Source of the DNA: UMGS1590 sp963558655
GTDB taxonomy: Bacteria; Bacillota; Peptococcia; Peptococcales; Peptococcaceae
DNA length: 64,000 nt
Assembly (NCBI GenBank): GCA_963558655.1
Contig: CAUWHJ010000003.1
Span: forward strand, 1-64,000
Direction: 5' to 3'
How positions within the stretch are numbered: the first letter of the stretch is position 1; every line of letters begins with the position of its first letter. Position numbers and translations under genes: made by a program. Shown here in pieces: positions 8,537-18,070 of this stretch. Below the pieces are notes generated by a model. That model was not told where the DNA came from. It saw only the letters and a list, made by a program, of their open reading frames with translations, and did no database searches.

Positions 8537-8731
8537 ATGATTCAACCAAGTATTGATGAACTTCTTGAAAAAACCGATAATAAGTATACGTTAGCAGTTG
8601 TTGCAGCAAAACGTGCTCGTGAATTGGTCGATGGTGCGCCACGTTTTACTGAAGCACCTACCAATAAAGCCGTATCAATCGCATTGTGTGAAGTAGGCGA
8701 AGGTAAAGTTACCTATCGCTTTAACGACTAA
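8537..8731 (+). CDS. rpoZ: DNA-directed RNA polymerase omega subunit
   Basis: A 64-residue omega subunit that stabilises beta-prime during polymerase assembly. The typical IQPSIDELLEKTDNKYTLAV and AAKRARELVDG are present, and the short C-terminal extension KAVSIALCEVGEGKVTYRF fits the Firmicute form. The ATG at 8537 is preferred over the GTG at 8528 that would overlap gmk; AAAAGGAT lies at the correct distance. Its place between gmk and coaBC is conserved. Confidence 0.93.
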   Translation: MIQPSIDELLEKTDNKYTLAVVAAKRARELVDGAPRFTEAPTNKAVSIALCEVGEGKVTYRFND

Positions 8732-8737
8732 GTAATT

Positions 8738-9928
8738 ATGAATATTGTTGTAGCTGTAACAGGAAGTATCGCTGCTTATAAGGCAGTGGAACTGGTCAAC
8801 CAACTCGGAAAAGCGGGACATGATGTGCGCGTTATAATGACACATCATGCAACCGATTTTGTGCAACCAATGACTTTCGAAGCCATTTCGCACAATGACG
8901 TCATAACAACCATGTTCTCTGAGAAAGCTGTTGCCCTGGAGCACATTGCACTGGCAAAATGGGCAGATGTGTGCATTGTTGCACCGGCTGATGCCAATAT
9001 TATTGCAAAAATGGCACATGGTTTGGCGGACGATTTCCTTTCAACATTTATTTTGGCTTTTGATGGTCCGGTTCTTGTGGCACCAGCAATGAACACAGTG
9101 ATGTATCATCAGTCTGTCACGCAGGATAATCTCATGCGATTACGTTCTCTTGGTTTTGAGATTGTTGCGCCAGCCACTGGTAAGCTCGCTTGCGGCGATG
9201 TTGGTGATGGAAAACTGGCTGATGTGAACTTACTGTTGTATCGTCTGGAAAAAGTAATGACGAAGCAATCTCTAAAAGGTTTCAAATTGATTGTAACGGC
9301 AGGGCCAACCATTGGTCGTATTGATCCGGTACGTTTCGTAACCAATCATAGCAGCGGTAAAATGGGCTTTTCTATTGCAAAAGAAGCAACACTGCGTGGT
9401 GCAGATGTTACACTTGTTGCGGGAAGCGTACAACGTGATACTCCTTTTGATGTTCAACGTGTTGATGTGGCAACAACAGAAGAAATGCTTCATACACTTG
9501 AAAAACTCGTGCCAGAAGCAGATGGTTTGATTATGGCTGCTGCACCGGCGGATTATGTGCCGAATGAATATCATGAAGAAAAAATCAAGAAAACGGGCGA
9601 TCAATTATCATTGATTTTCAAAAAAAATCCAGATATTTTGAAGACCTTGAAACCGCTTTTGGAAGATAAAATCGTGATTGGATTTGCGGCGGAAAGCCAT
9701 CAGCTGCTTGAGAATGCACAACGAAAACTTACAGAGAAACATTTAGATTTTATTGTTGCAAACAACATTGCCGGAGAAAATTCTGCATTCCGGTCAGACT
9801 ATAATGCGGCAACGATTATTTTCAAAGACGGCCATCAGGAAGTGGTGCCTAAACAGTTGAAAACACAACTTGCAGCCAAAATTCTTGATGAACTTGAACA
9901 TATTCACTTGCAAAAGGAGGAAAGATAA
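8738..9928 (+). CDS. coaBC: Bifunctional phosphopantothenoylcysteine decarboxylase / phosphopantothenate--cysteine ligase
   Basis: A 396-residue fusion of two coenzyme A pathway steps. The N-terminal CoaC flavoprotein (about 1-180) begins VAVTGSIAAYKAVELVNQL and has the PAMNTVMYH substrate loop and the KLACGDVGDGK flap with its essential Cys. The CoaB ligase (about 185-396) shows TAGPTIGRIDPVRFVTNHSS and the GFAAES and KKNPDILK motifs. It is full length. The metK start codon follows immediately after its stop. Confidence 0.96.
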   Translation: MNIVVAVTGSIAAYKAVELVNQLGKAGHDVRVIMTHHATDFVQPMTFEAISHNDVITTMFSEKAVALEHIALAKWADVCIVAPADANIIAKMAHGLADDFLSTFILAFDGPVLVAPAMNTVMYHQSVTQDNLMRLRSLGFEIVAPATGKLACGDVGDGKLADVNLLLYRLEKVMTKQSLKGFKLIVTAGPTIGRIDPVRFVTNHSSGKMGFSIAKEATLRGADVTLVAGSVQRDTPFDVQRVDVATTEEMLHTLEKLVPEADGLIMAAAPADYVPNEYHEEKIKKTGDQLSLIFKKNPDILKTLKPLLEDKIVIGFAAESHQLLENAQRKLTEKHLDFIVANNIAGENSAFRSDYNAATIIFKDGHQEVVPKQLKTQLAAKILDELEHIHLQKEER

Positions 9929-11122
9929 TTGAAACAATTTTTTACATCAGAATCTGTAACGGAAGGGCATCCAGATAAAATTGCCGACCAAATCTCAGAT
10001 GCCATTCTTGATGCTATTCTAGAAAAAGATCCTGCTGCGCGTGTAGCGTGTGAAACTTTTGTTACGACAGGCATGGTTTTAATCGCAGGGGAGATTTCTA
10101 CAAAATGTTATGTAGATATGCCTAAAATTGCACGTGGTGTAATCAAAGATATTGGTTATCATGACATGAATCATGGTTTCGATTATAAAACTTGTGCAGT
10201 GCTTACTTCTATCAGTGAGCAGTCGGCCGATATTGCTATGGGGGTTGATAAGGCGCTTGAAGCAAAAACTGGCGAAATGGATGAAGCCGACTTAGAAGCC
10301 CTCGGTGCAGGCGATCAGGGAATGATGTTTGGTTATGCTTGCGATGAAAATGAAGCCTATATGCCAATGCCGGTGTATTATGCACACGCACTTACACGCC
10401 GCCTTGCAGAAGTGCGTAAAAATGGTACGGTACCATTTTTGCTGCCAGATGGTAAAAGCCAATTAACTGTTGAATATGACGATGGCAAACCAACACGTAT
10501 CGACGCTGTAACAGTTTCGACACAGCATACTTCAGAAGTATCCATCGAGGCTGTACGTGATGCTGTCATGGAAAACGTGATTAAAGCTGTTTTGCCAGCA
10601 GAATTGCTCGACGAAAACACACGTTATTATATCAACCCTACTGGTCGTTTTGTTATCGGCGGACCGCAAGGTGATACCGGGCTTACAGGGCGTAAGATTA
10701 TTGTTGATACCTACGGCGGCATGGCGCGTCATGGTGGTGGCGCTCTTTCCGGCAAAGATGGTACGAAAGTTGACCGCTCTGGTGCTTATGCAGCGCGATA
10801 TGTTGCAAAAAATATTGTTGCAGCCGGTTTGGCAAAACGGTGTGAAGTGCAGTTGGCATATACCATCGGGGTAGCCCGTCCAATGTCCATCTTTGTTGAA
10901 ACATTTGGCACTGGTCTTGTCGATGAAGAAAAGCTGGCTGCAGTGATCAACGATGTTTTCGATCTTCGTCCAGCTGCCATCATTCGTGATTTAGAAATGC
11001 GTAAACCAATGTACCGTCAGTGCGCTGCTTATGGTCACTTTGGGCGTACAGATTTAGCATTTCCTTGGGAACGTTTAGACAAAGTGGATGCCTTGAAGAA
11101 GGCTTGTGGCGTAGAGTTATAA
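9929..11122 (+). CDS. metK: S-adenosylmethionine synthase
   Basis: A 397-residue methionine adenosyltransferase making SAM from methionine and ATP. Visible motifs are FTSESVTEGHPDKIADQISD at the N-terminus, GAGDQGMMFGYA (ATP-binding) and GGGALSGKDGTKVDRSGAY (the glycine-rich P-loop region). It starts with TTG at 9929, directly after the coaBC stop, with AAGGAGG 8 nt upstream inside coaBC. A strong terminator follows, so this ends the gmk-coaBC transcription unit. Confidence 0.97.
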   Translation: MKQFFTSESVTEGHPDKIADQISDAILDAILEKDPAARVACETFVTTGMVLIAGEISTKCYVDMPKIARGVIKDIGYHDMNHGFDYKTCAVLTSISEQSADIAMGVDKALEAKTGEMDEADLEALGAGDQGMMFGYACDENEAYMPMPVYYAHALTRRLAEVRKNGTVPFLLPDGKSQLTVEYDDGKPTRIDAVTVSTQHTSEVSIEAVRDAVMENVIKAVLPAELLDENTRYYINPTGRFVIGGPQGDTGLTGRKIIVDTYGGMARHGGGALSGKDGTKVDRSGAYAARYVAKNIVAAGLAKRCEVQLAYTIGVARPMSIFVETFGTGLVDEEKLAAVINDVFDLRPAAIIRDLEMRKPMYRQCAAYGHFGRTDLAFPWERLDKVDALKKACGVEL

Positions 11123-11127
11123 TGGCT

Positions 11128-11157
11128 AAAGCAGATATCGCAGGATATCTGCTTTTT
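11128..11157 (+). terminator. Rho-independent terminator of metK
   Basis: Perfect 12-bp stem AAAGCAGATATC / GATATCTGCTTT around a GCAG loop, running into five T residues, six bases past the metK stop. Confidence 0.9.
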
Positions 11158-11180
11158 ATCTATGGAAAATGAGGTGCATC

Positions 11181-13523
11181 ATGAAGTGCTGCCGTGTCAT
11201 CGTAGACGGAACGCCTTTTGTGAATGAAGAGGGCTTTACATATCGAATTCCAACTTTTTTGCAAGATGTTGTCCAAGTCGGCAGCATGGTGGCTGTGCCA
11301 TTTGGTAAAAAAAATCTGCTAAAAAAGGGTTTTGTTGTGTCTATGGCGCCTGTCACAGCAGAAACACCTATCGAACAGTTAAAAGAAATCGTTTTGCCTT
11401 ATCAGCTTCAGCCTGTCATTTCTGCCGATATGATGGCATTGTGTTATTTTGTTGCGGAACGCTATGCTTGTGCGTTGATTTACGCTATCAAGCAGGTTGT
11501 ACCAAAATATATGATGCATCATTTTTTTGTTGCCTGCGAAGAAATAGAAAGTGGAAAAAAATATCTTATTTCAGATAAAACTATACGCGCCTATGCGTTT
11601 GCTTGTGCAGAAGGAACCATGCGTTTAATTCCGCATCAACCGAATGTGTCAGAAACGTCTTGCTATTATTGTTTATCATCTGAGGCTTCTCGTGAAGACA
11701 GTCTTAATAAATTGCAACGCGCGCCGAAACAAAAGAAAATATTTCAATATATTGCCGAACGTTCAAGTGTGAGTATGGAGATGCTAAAAGATGCGTTTGG
11801 TGCTTGTCAGCCAACGCTTAAAGTATTATGTGAAAAAGGCCTTATTACTCAAACAGCGAGTGTTACACAATCTCACGAAGAGCCGACGCACCATTCAGAA
11901 CCAGTAATGACGCAACAACAAAAAGACGTGTTTTCGGCACTTATGGTACAACTTCAAAAAAACTGCTATCAAAAAAGTTTGATTAACGGCGTTACTGGTT
12001 CAGGAAAAACGTTAATTTATGAAAAGATTGCAGAAAAGGTCCTTGCAGCCGGGCGTCAAGTGTTGATTTTGGTTCCTGAAATTGTCCTATCGCAACAACT
12101 GTTTTTACGCTTAGAAAAACGTTTTGGCAAACGTATTGCGCTTTTACACAGTCAACTTGGCGAACGTGAGCGTTATCAAATTTGGCAACAAGTCAATGAA
12201 CGTGAAATTGATATTGTACTTGGCCCGCGCAGTGCTCTTTTTCTACCCTTTTCTGCTCTTGGATTGATTATCATTGACGAAGAACATGAAAGCAGTTATA
12301 AACAAAGTGAACCTGATCCCAGATACCATGCGATGGTTGTGGCGGAATATTTGGCGAAGCGAGATAATGCTTTACTGCTTTTGGGTAGTGCTACCCCATC
12401 AATAGAGACGCTTTATGAAGTGGTTCAAAAACAATGCAGCATTTATAATTTGCCAGAACGTGTTCATCAAGCAGCATTGCCGGAAATTACGCTTATTGAT
12501 ATGGCTGAAGAACGACGGCAAGGGCATCGCGGACTTATCAGCGAACCGTTAGCCAAGGCGATGCGTGCAACATTGGCGCGCGGCGAACAGATTATTCTTT
12601 TAATCAACAGAAAGGGTTATGCTTCATCGGTAAGTTGTCACGAATGTGGTGAGGTGATACGTTGTCCACGCTGCGATATTCCGCTGACCTATTATCAATC
12701 AACGGGTGAATTAAAATGCAATTACTGCGAATTTCACTTGCCATTACCTAAAATCTGTCCGTCTTGTCATAGCGATTTCCTTGAAAAACGCGGAAGTGGT
12801 ACGGAGAGTGTGGAGCAAATTTGTGCACGCCTTTTTCCCGATGCTGTGATTGATCGTTTAGACGCGCAAGCGCTCGAAAACAAAGTGTCACGAGAGACCA
12901 TTTTGTCACGATATGCCAATCATCAAATTGATATTCTTGTTGGCACACAGCTATTAGCAAAAGGCCTTGATTTTCTTAATACAACTTGTATTGGTGTTAT
13001 CAATGCGGATCTTACCTTAAATTTACCTGATTTTCGTAGTGCAGAACGTTGTTTTCAGCTGATGGTGCAGGTTGCAGGACGAGCTGGCCGTGATCAAAAG
13101 CCGAGTCGTGTGTTCATTCAAACCTTTCAACCAGAACACTATGCTTTGCAAGATGCCGTGCAACAAAACGTGCATCAATTTTTCCTGGACGAAATAGCAT
13201 TTCGTAAACAATGGCTTTATCCACCCATGGTGCGTTTGTGTCGAATTATTGTTTCAGATTTTGAGCCAAGAGATGTTGAGAAGTCAATGCGTTCCATTTA
13301 TAATGATATTGTGCAGTTGCCGTTCAGAAAAGAGCTCATCGGACCTTCCTATGCGCCATTGAGCAAAAAAAATAATCGCTATCGTATGCACTTAATCATT
13401 AAAGCCGTTTGTGCAGAAGATATTCAGCAAATGATGCGGCAGTTTCGTGCAAAGTTGCCAAGACTGCATCTCAAGCAGTCAACGCGTGTTTTAATAGACA
13501 TTGATCCTGAAAATATTTTTTAA
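11181..13523 (+). CDS. priA: Primosomal protein N' (replication restart helicase PriA)
   Basis: A 780-residue superfamily 2 helicase that reloads the replisome at stalled forks. An N-terminal 3'-DNA-binding domain (about 1-105) is followed by the helicase with Walker A GVTGSGKT (270-277) and DEEH box (366-369). A zinc region near residues 480-530 has four Cys pairs, in SCHECGE, RCPRCD, KCNYCE and CPSCHS. The ATG at 11181 is preferred over 11169 because GAGG lies 6 nt upstream of it. It heads the priA-def-fmt cluster. Confidence 0.95.
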   Translation: MKCCRVIVDGTPFVNEEGFTYRIPTFLQDVVQVGSMVAVPFGKKNLLKKGFVVSMAPVTAETPIEQLKEIVLPYQLQPVISADMMALCYFVAERYACALIYAIKQVVPKYMMHHFFVACEEIESGKKYLISDKTIRAYAFACAEGTMRLIPHQPNVSETSCYYCLSSEASREDSLNKLQRAPKQKKIFQYIAERSSVSMEMLKDAFGACQPTLKVLCEKGLITQTASVTQSHEEPTHHSEPVMTQQQKDVFSALMVQLQKNCYQKSLINGVTGSGKTLIYEKIAEKVLAAGRQVLILVPEIVLSQQLFLRLEKRFGKRIALLHSQLGERERYQIWQQVNEREIDIVLGPRSALFLPFSALGLIIIDEEHESSYKQSEPDPRYHAMVVAEYLAKRDNALLLLGSATPSIETLYEVVQKQCSIYNLPERVHQAALPEITLIDMAEERRQGHRGLISEPLAKAMRATLARGEQIILLINRKGYASSVSCHECGEVIRCPRCDIPLTYYQSTGELKCNYCEFHLPLPKICPSCHSDFLEKRGSGTESVEQICARLFPDAVIDRLDAQALENKVSRETILSRYANHQIDILVGTQLLAKGLDFLNTTCIGVINADLTLNLPDFRSAERCFQLMVQVAGRAGRDQKPSRVFIQTFQPEHYALQDAVQQNVHQFFLDEIAFRKQWLYPPMVRLCRIIVSDFEPRDVEKSMRSIYNDIVQLPFRKELIGPSYAPLSKKNNRYRMHLIIKAVCAEDIQQMMRQFRAKLPRLHLKQSTRVLIDIDPENIF

Positions 13524-13550
13524 TGTCTGATACTTGAAAGGAGTGCTTTT

Positions 13551-14009
13551 ATGGCAAGATATAAAGTAGTGTTGAATGGAGATCCTGTATTGAGAAAGAT
13601 TGCTCAACCGGTAAAAGAAGTTAATGATAACACAAGAAAACTTCTTAACAATATGGCAGAAACGATGTATCATGCACACGGGGTGGGCCTGGCTGCGCCT
13701 CAGGTGGGAATTAGCAAGCGCGTCATTGTTGTCGATATTGGCGAAGGATTGTATAAACTTGTTAATCCTGAAGTGATTGCTTCCAGTGGTATTCAAGATG
13801 GTCCTGAAGGCTGTTTGAGTGTGCCTGGCATTGTTGGTGATGTGAAACGCAGCGAACATGTAAAAGTGAAAGCGCTCAATGAAGAGGGCAATGAAATTGT
13901 CCTGGAAGCATCGGGTTATTTGGCACGTGCCTTTCAACATGAGATAGATCATCTTAACGGAATCATCTTTACTGATAAAGCCACAGGGCTTGAAAGGGTG
14001 AACGATTGA
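13551..14009 (+). CDS. def: Peptide deformylase
   Basis: A 152-residue metal hydrolase that removes the formyl group from nascent proteins. All three family motifs are present: GVGLAAPQVG (44-53), EGCLSVP with the metal ligand Cys88, and HEIDHLNG with His130, Glu131 and His134. AAAGGAG precedes the ATG. The stop overlaps the fmt start by one base, which pairs formylation and deformylation genes in one transcript. Confidence 0.97.
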   Translation: MARYKVVLNGDPVLRKIAQPVKEVNDNTRKLLNNMAETMYHAHGVGLAAPQVGISKRVIVVDIGEGLYKLVNPEVIASSGIQDGPEGCLSVPGIVGDVKRSEHVKVKALNEEGNEIVLEASGYLARAFQHEIDHLNGIIFTDKATGLERVND

Positions 14010-14947
14010 TGAACATGGTTTACATGGGCACGCCGGAATTTGCGGTCACAATTTTGGATCGCCTTTTGCAGGCTGGTCATGATGTATCAATGATATTTAC
14101 GCAACCGGATCGTCCAAAAGGTCGTGGCAAAAAATTGCAAGCTCCGCCAGTTGCCGAGTATGCTAAACAGCATGGTTTACCGTTGATGCAGCCTGATTCT
14201 GTGCGTACACCAGAAGTGGAAAATTTACTGGCAGAGCTTAAGCCGGATGTGGTTGTTGTGGCGGCTTATGGTCGTATCATTCCGGATGCGTTGTTATCAC
14301 AACCAAAATACGGTTACCTCAATGTGCACGCTTCATTGTTGCCAAAATATCGTGGAGCAGCACCAATACAATGGGCTTTACGCAATGGAGATACCAAAAC
14401 AGGGGTCAGTATTATGCAACTAACATCTGGCTTGGATGAAGGGCCCGTGTTCAAAAAAGCCGCACTCACTATCCAACCAAACTGGAATAAAAAAGACTTG
14501 TTTGACGCTCTTGCGGACTTAGGTGCAACATGTTTGCTTGACACTTTAAAAGAAATTGATCGTCTTACACCAATACCACAGGATCACGAGCAAGCAACGT
14601 ATGCGCCGATGTTTGGAAAACAAGATGGGTGCATTGATTTTTCTCAAAGCGCGCAAGAACTTGTGAATCTCAGCCGTTCTTTAGAACCAGATGACAGCAT
14701 CTACACATTTATTAACAATAAGCGATTAGCCTTTAAGAATGTATCAATTTCTGATATGATAGATACTAAACATATGGCACCGGGCACTGTCTTTTCTGTT
14801 ACGAAAAAGGCCATTGATATTGCCACCGAAGATGGCGTGCTTCGTGTTACGGAAGTTCAACCTGCCGGGAAAAAACCGATGCCTGTCCAATCATTTTTGA
14901 ATGGACATCCGTTACAAGTTGGTGATCGATTTATTATTGAGAGTTGA
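14009..14947 (+). CDS. fmt: Methionyl-tRNA formyltransferase
   Basis: A 312-residue enzyme that formylates initiator Met-tRNA with 10-formyl-tetrahydrofolate. Visible markers are MGTPEFAVTIL at the N-terminus, the NVHASLLPKYRGAAPIQWAL folate and catalytic region, and a C-terminal OB-like domain ending in PAGKKPMPVQSFLNG. The start is ATG 14009 in a TGATG overlap with def, preferred to the TTG at 14006 and the ATG at 14015. Confidence 0.96.
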   Translation: MNMVYMGTPEFAVTILDRLLQAGHDVSMIFTQPDRPKGRGKKLQAPPVAEYAKQHGLPLMQPDSVRTPEVENLLAELKPDVVVVAAYGRIIPDALLSQPKYGYLNVHASLLPKYRGAAPIQWALRNGDTKTGVSIMQLTSGLDEGPVFKKAALTIQPNWNKKDLFDALADLGATCLLDTLKEIDRLTPIPQDHEQATYAPMFGKQDGCIDFSQSAQELVNLSRSLEPDDSIYTFINNKRLAFKNVSISDMIDTKHMAPGTVFSVTKKAIDIATEDGVLRVTEVQPAGKKPMPVQSFLNGHPLQVGDRFIIES

Positions 14948-14953
14948 GGTAAA

Positions 14954-15640
14954 ATGTTTTTTTGGGATATTTCAATGATTATTTTGATTCCTGGGGTATT
15001 GCTTGCCATATACGCCCAGGGCAAAGTTTCAACCACCTACAATCGCTATTCCAAAGTATATTCTCGGAGTGGCTATACGGGTGCACAATTTGCACGCAAA
15101 ATGCTTAACGACAATGGACTTTACGATGTAACCATTACACAAATTCAGGGAAAATTGAGTGATCATTATGATCCACGCGCCAATCAGGTGCGCCTGTCGT
15201 CAGAAGTGTATAATGGCACAAGCATCGCTTCCTTGGGCATTGCCGCCCATGAAGTTGGTCATGCTGTGCAGCATGCAACAAATTATTTTCCTTTAACATT
15301 GCGTAATGTGGTTATTCCAGTAACCAACATCAGTAGCAGTTGCTATATGCTTTTGATCCTTTTAGGGTTAATTATGAACAGTATGTCAATGGTTCAATTT
15401 GGCATCATGCTTTTTGCTGTAATTGTTATTTTCCAATTGATTACGCTTCCTGTTGAATTTAATGCAAGCCGTCGTGCTATTGCTACACTTGGCGGCGATC
15501 AAATTCTCGATCAGGAGGAATTAGGTGGCGCAAAGAAAGTGCTTGGTGCTGCAGCAATGACTTATGTTGCAGCCATGGTGACAGCTGTATTGCAGCTTGT
15601 ACAATTACTAATGGTTTTTGGTGGCAGAAATGATGAATAA
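14954..15640 (+). CDS. Membrane zinc metallopeptidase (YugP-like)
   Basis: A 228-residue neutral zinc metallopeptidase of the YugP family. An N-terminal membrane helix (about 6-22) is followed by a soluble region holding the catalytic motif AAHEVGHAVQ (His99, Glu100, His103) and then hydrophobic segments around 130-165 and 195-222. The substrate is unknown for the family. Its position between fmt and rsmB is common in Clostridia. The ribosome site TTGAGGT overlaps the end of fmt. Confidence 0.9.
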   Translation: MFFWDISMIILIPGVLLAIYAQGKVSTTYNRYSKVYSRSGYTGAQFARKMLNDNGLYDVTITQIQGKLSDHYDPRANQVRLSSEVYNGTSIASLGIAAHEVGHAVQHATNYFPLTLRNVVIPVTNISSSCYMLLILLGLIMNSMSMVQFGIMLFAVIVIFQLITLPVEFNASRRAIATLGGDQILDQEELGGAKKVLGAAAMTYVAAMVTAVLQLVQLLMVFGGRNDE

Positions 15641-15665
15641 TGAAAGAACGATGGGTGGTGCGAAG

Positions 15666-16988
15666 ATGACAGAATCTGCTCGCGAGCTTGCCTATCATGT
15701 TCTGATCGATATTCAAATGAACGGAGCCTATGCCAACCTTGCGTTGGACAAGGCTCTTTTGCGTTCTTCGTTAAATCCGAACGATCGTCGCCTGGCGACA
15801 GAATTGGTGTATGGTTGCACAAAAATGCAGCAACATCTCGATCAGATCATAAAGACTTATTGTGAGCTCAAACGTGTCGATAAAAAAACATTGCAAATTC
15901 TTCGAATGGCAGTGTACCAATTAGAATTTTTGAAGAAAATACCACCACACGCTATTTTGAATGAGAGCGTGAACTTGACAAAAAAACTAGGAGTGCCTTC
16001 TGAAAAATTTGTTAATGGTGTTTTGCGTCACATTGTGCGTGAAGAAAAAACAGTTGTTTGGCCTGATAAACGTAAACAACGTAACCAGTATTTTACAAAA
16101 TGGTATAGCTTTCCTCAATGGCTGATTGATATGTGGGTTAAAGAATATGGATTTGCAAATACAGAAAAACTGTGTGCTTATTTTAACAATCCGGCGGCAA
16201 CCTGGCTGCGTGTTAACACGCTTTGTGCCTCAGCAAATGAAGTGACCGAACAATTAACGCAAGCAAAGATTTCTTTTTGGCAACATCCTGCATTGCCAGA
16301 AGCCATTCGTGTGGATTCGTTGCAGCCTGTGAAAGCGACGGGGGTATTTGCAGAAGGTAAAGTGATTGTTCAAGATTTAAGCGCCATGTTGCCAGCCATT
16401 GTATTGGCACCTAAAATGAATACACGAATCTTGGATATGTGTGCGGCTCCTGGTGGAAAAACCACACTCCTATCTGCTATAATGAGAAACAGCGGAGAGA
16501 TCATTGCTTGTGACTTGCATCCTCACCGTGTCAAATTGATTGAAGAAAATGCCAAACGGCTTGGCGTAACAAATATCACTTGTCACACTGGTGATGCTTG
16601 TGACCTTCCAAAAGAATGGGAAGGAACTTTTGATGCTGTTTTGCTCGATGCACCATGCAGCGGTTTAGGCGTCTTAAACCGACGCGCTGATTTGCGTTGG
16701 CGAATTCGTAAAAGTTCACTTGTTGAACTGGAGCAGCTGCAACAAACCTTATTAGAAGCGGCCAGCAGATACTTGAAGTCGGGGGGTACGTTGGTTTACA
16801 GTACCTGTACGCTGAATAAAAACGAAAACGAAGCTCAAGTAGAAGCATTTCTGGCCTCACATTCTGATTTTATTGCGGAATCTTTTGAATGTCTGGGCGA
16901 ACAATGTTCAACAGGATGTAAAACGGTATATCCTTACATTGATCATTCAGATGGATTCTTTATTGCCAAGTTAAAAAGAAAGGACTAA
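15666..16988 (+). CDS. rsmB: 16S rRNA (cytosine(967)-C(5))-methyltransferase
   Basis: A 440-residue SAM-dependent RNA methyltransferase. Residues about 1-140 are the NusB-like RNA-binding domain (SARELAYHVLIDIQMNG). The catalytic domain has the SAM motif DMCAAPGGKTTLL, LLDAPCSGLGVL with the conserved Cys, and the nucleophile region VYSTCTLNKNENE. The start is uncertain: ATG 15666 has a weak GGTGG site, and in-frame starts exist at 15651 and earlier that would overlap the peptidase gene. Confidence 0.93.
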   Translation: MTESARELAYHVLIDIQMNGAYANLALDKALLRSSLNPNDRRLATELVYGCTKMQQHLDQIIKTYCELKRVDKKTLQILRMAVYQLEFLKKIPPHAILNESVNLTKKLGVPSEKFVNGVLRHIVREEKTVVWPDKRKQRNQYFTKWYSFPQWLIDMWVKEYGFANTEKLCAYFNNPAATWLRVNTLCASANEVTEQLTQAKISFWQHPALPEAIRVDSLQPVKATGVFAEGKVIVQDLSAMLPAIVLAPKMNTRILDMCAAPGGKTTLLSAIMRNSGEIIACDLHPHRVKLIEENAKRLGVTNITCHTGDACDLPKEWEGTFDAVLLDAPCSGLGVLNRRADLRWRIRKSSLVELEQLQQTLLEAASRYLKSGGTLVYSTCTLNKNENEAQVEAFLASHSDFIAESFECLGEQCSTGCKTVYPYIDHSDGFFIAKLKRKD

Positions 16989-16993
16989 GATCA

Positions 16994-18064
16994 TTGGATA
17001 TTCGCGCGCTCGATTTTGAAGAATTGGAAGAGTATCTCACCTCAATCGGCGAACCTTCGTTTCGTTGCAAACAATTTTATTCTTGGTTGCATAACCAGCA
17101 AATCACTGATTTTAGTCAGGCTCACAATGTTGGTAAAAAATTATTGCAATCATTAGAAGCTGATGGCTACTCATTGGTTGATCCAGAAGTCAAAGAACGT
17201 TTTATTTCCAAAGATGGAACAGAAAAATATCTGATGTCTTTGGCTGATGGCTCTCTCATTGAATGTGTGTTGATGCGCTATCGCGGCGATTTTAGTAAGC
17301 AACGCAATACCCTTTGCGTATCCAGCCAGGTAGGGTGTGCCATGGGTTGTGTTTTTTGTGCAACGGGCCATCAGGGATTCGAGCGCAATTTGTCGGTTGC
17401 AGAAATCCTCAGCGAAGTGTATTGTGCCAATCATATCTTAAAGAATCATGAACATGGCCAGGAAATACGCAACATTGTGTTCATGGGAATGGGTGAACCT
17501 TTCAATAATTTCGATCATGTCATGAAAGCTATTCGTATTCTTTGCCACCCTTTTGGTATGAATTTATCGCCACGGCGCATTACTATCTCAACGTGTGGTG
17601 TGGTGCCAAAACTCATTGAATTTGCAGATCTCAACACCGATGTTGGCTTAGCAATTTCACTGCACGCATCTAATAACAAAGATCGTGATGCGTTAATGCC
17701 TGTCAATCATGCTTATCCGTTGGAGTCGTTAATGGAAGCTTGTAAACATTATCAGACGGTGACAGGCAAACGTATCAGTTTTGAGTATGCTTTAATAGAG
17801 CACGTCAACGACCAAAAGAAACACGTAGAAGAATTGCGGATGCTGTTGCGCGATTTGGATTGTCACATTAATGTCATTCCGGTTAATGCAGTGTCGCATA
17901 ATCAATCTTTACATCGTCCGGATAAAACACACATTCATCGTTTTATCGAGGCATTGCGTGCTGAAGGAATAGGGGCAAGTGTACGACAAGAAAAAGGTGC
18001 AGACATCAACGGCGCTTGTGGTCAGTTAAAAACCAGCTATTACCAATCCCAAGAAGGGAAGTGA
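16994..18064 (+). CDS. rlmN: Dual-specificity 23S rRNA/tRNA adenine-C2 methyltransferase
   Basis: A 356-residue radical SAM enzyme that methylates C2 of A2503 in 23S rRNA and A37 of some tRNAs. The iron-sulfur motif CAMGCVFC gives Cys115, Cys119 and Cys122, and the GMGEPFNNFD motif follows. A C-terminal Cys in GACGQLKTSY supplies the resolving cysteine of the ping-pong mechanism. It starts at TTG 16994 with AAAGGA upstream. Coupled closely between rsmB and the PP2C phosphatase. Confidence 0.95.
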   Translation: MDIRALDFEELEEYLTSIGEPSFRCKQFYSWLHNQQITDFSQAHNVGKKLLQSLEADGYSLVDPEVKERFISKDGTEKYLMSLADGSLIECVLMRYRGDFSKQRNTLCVSSQVGCAMGCVFCATGHQGFERNLSVAEILSEVYCANHILKNHEHGQEIRNIVFMGMGEPFNNFDHVMKAIRILCHPFGMNLSPRRITISTCGVVPKLIEFADLNTDVGLAISLHASNNKDRDALMPVNHAYPLESLMEACKHYQTVTGKRISFEYALIEHVNDQKKHVEELRMLLRDLDCHINVIPVNAVSHNQSLHRPDKTHIHRFIEALRAEGIGASVRQEKGADINGACGQLKTSYYQSQEGK

Positions 18065-18070
18065 GGCTCT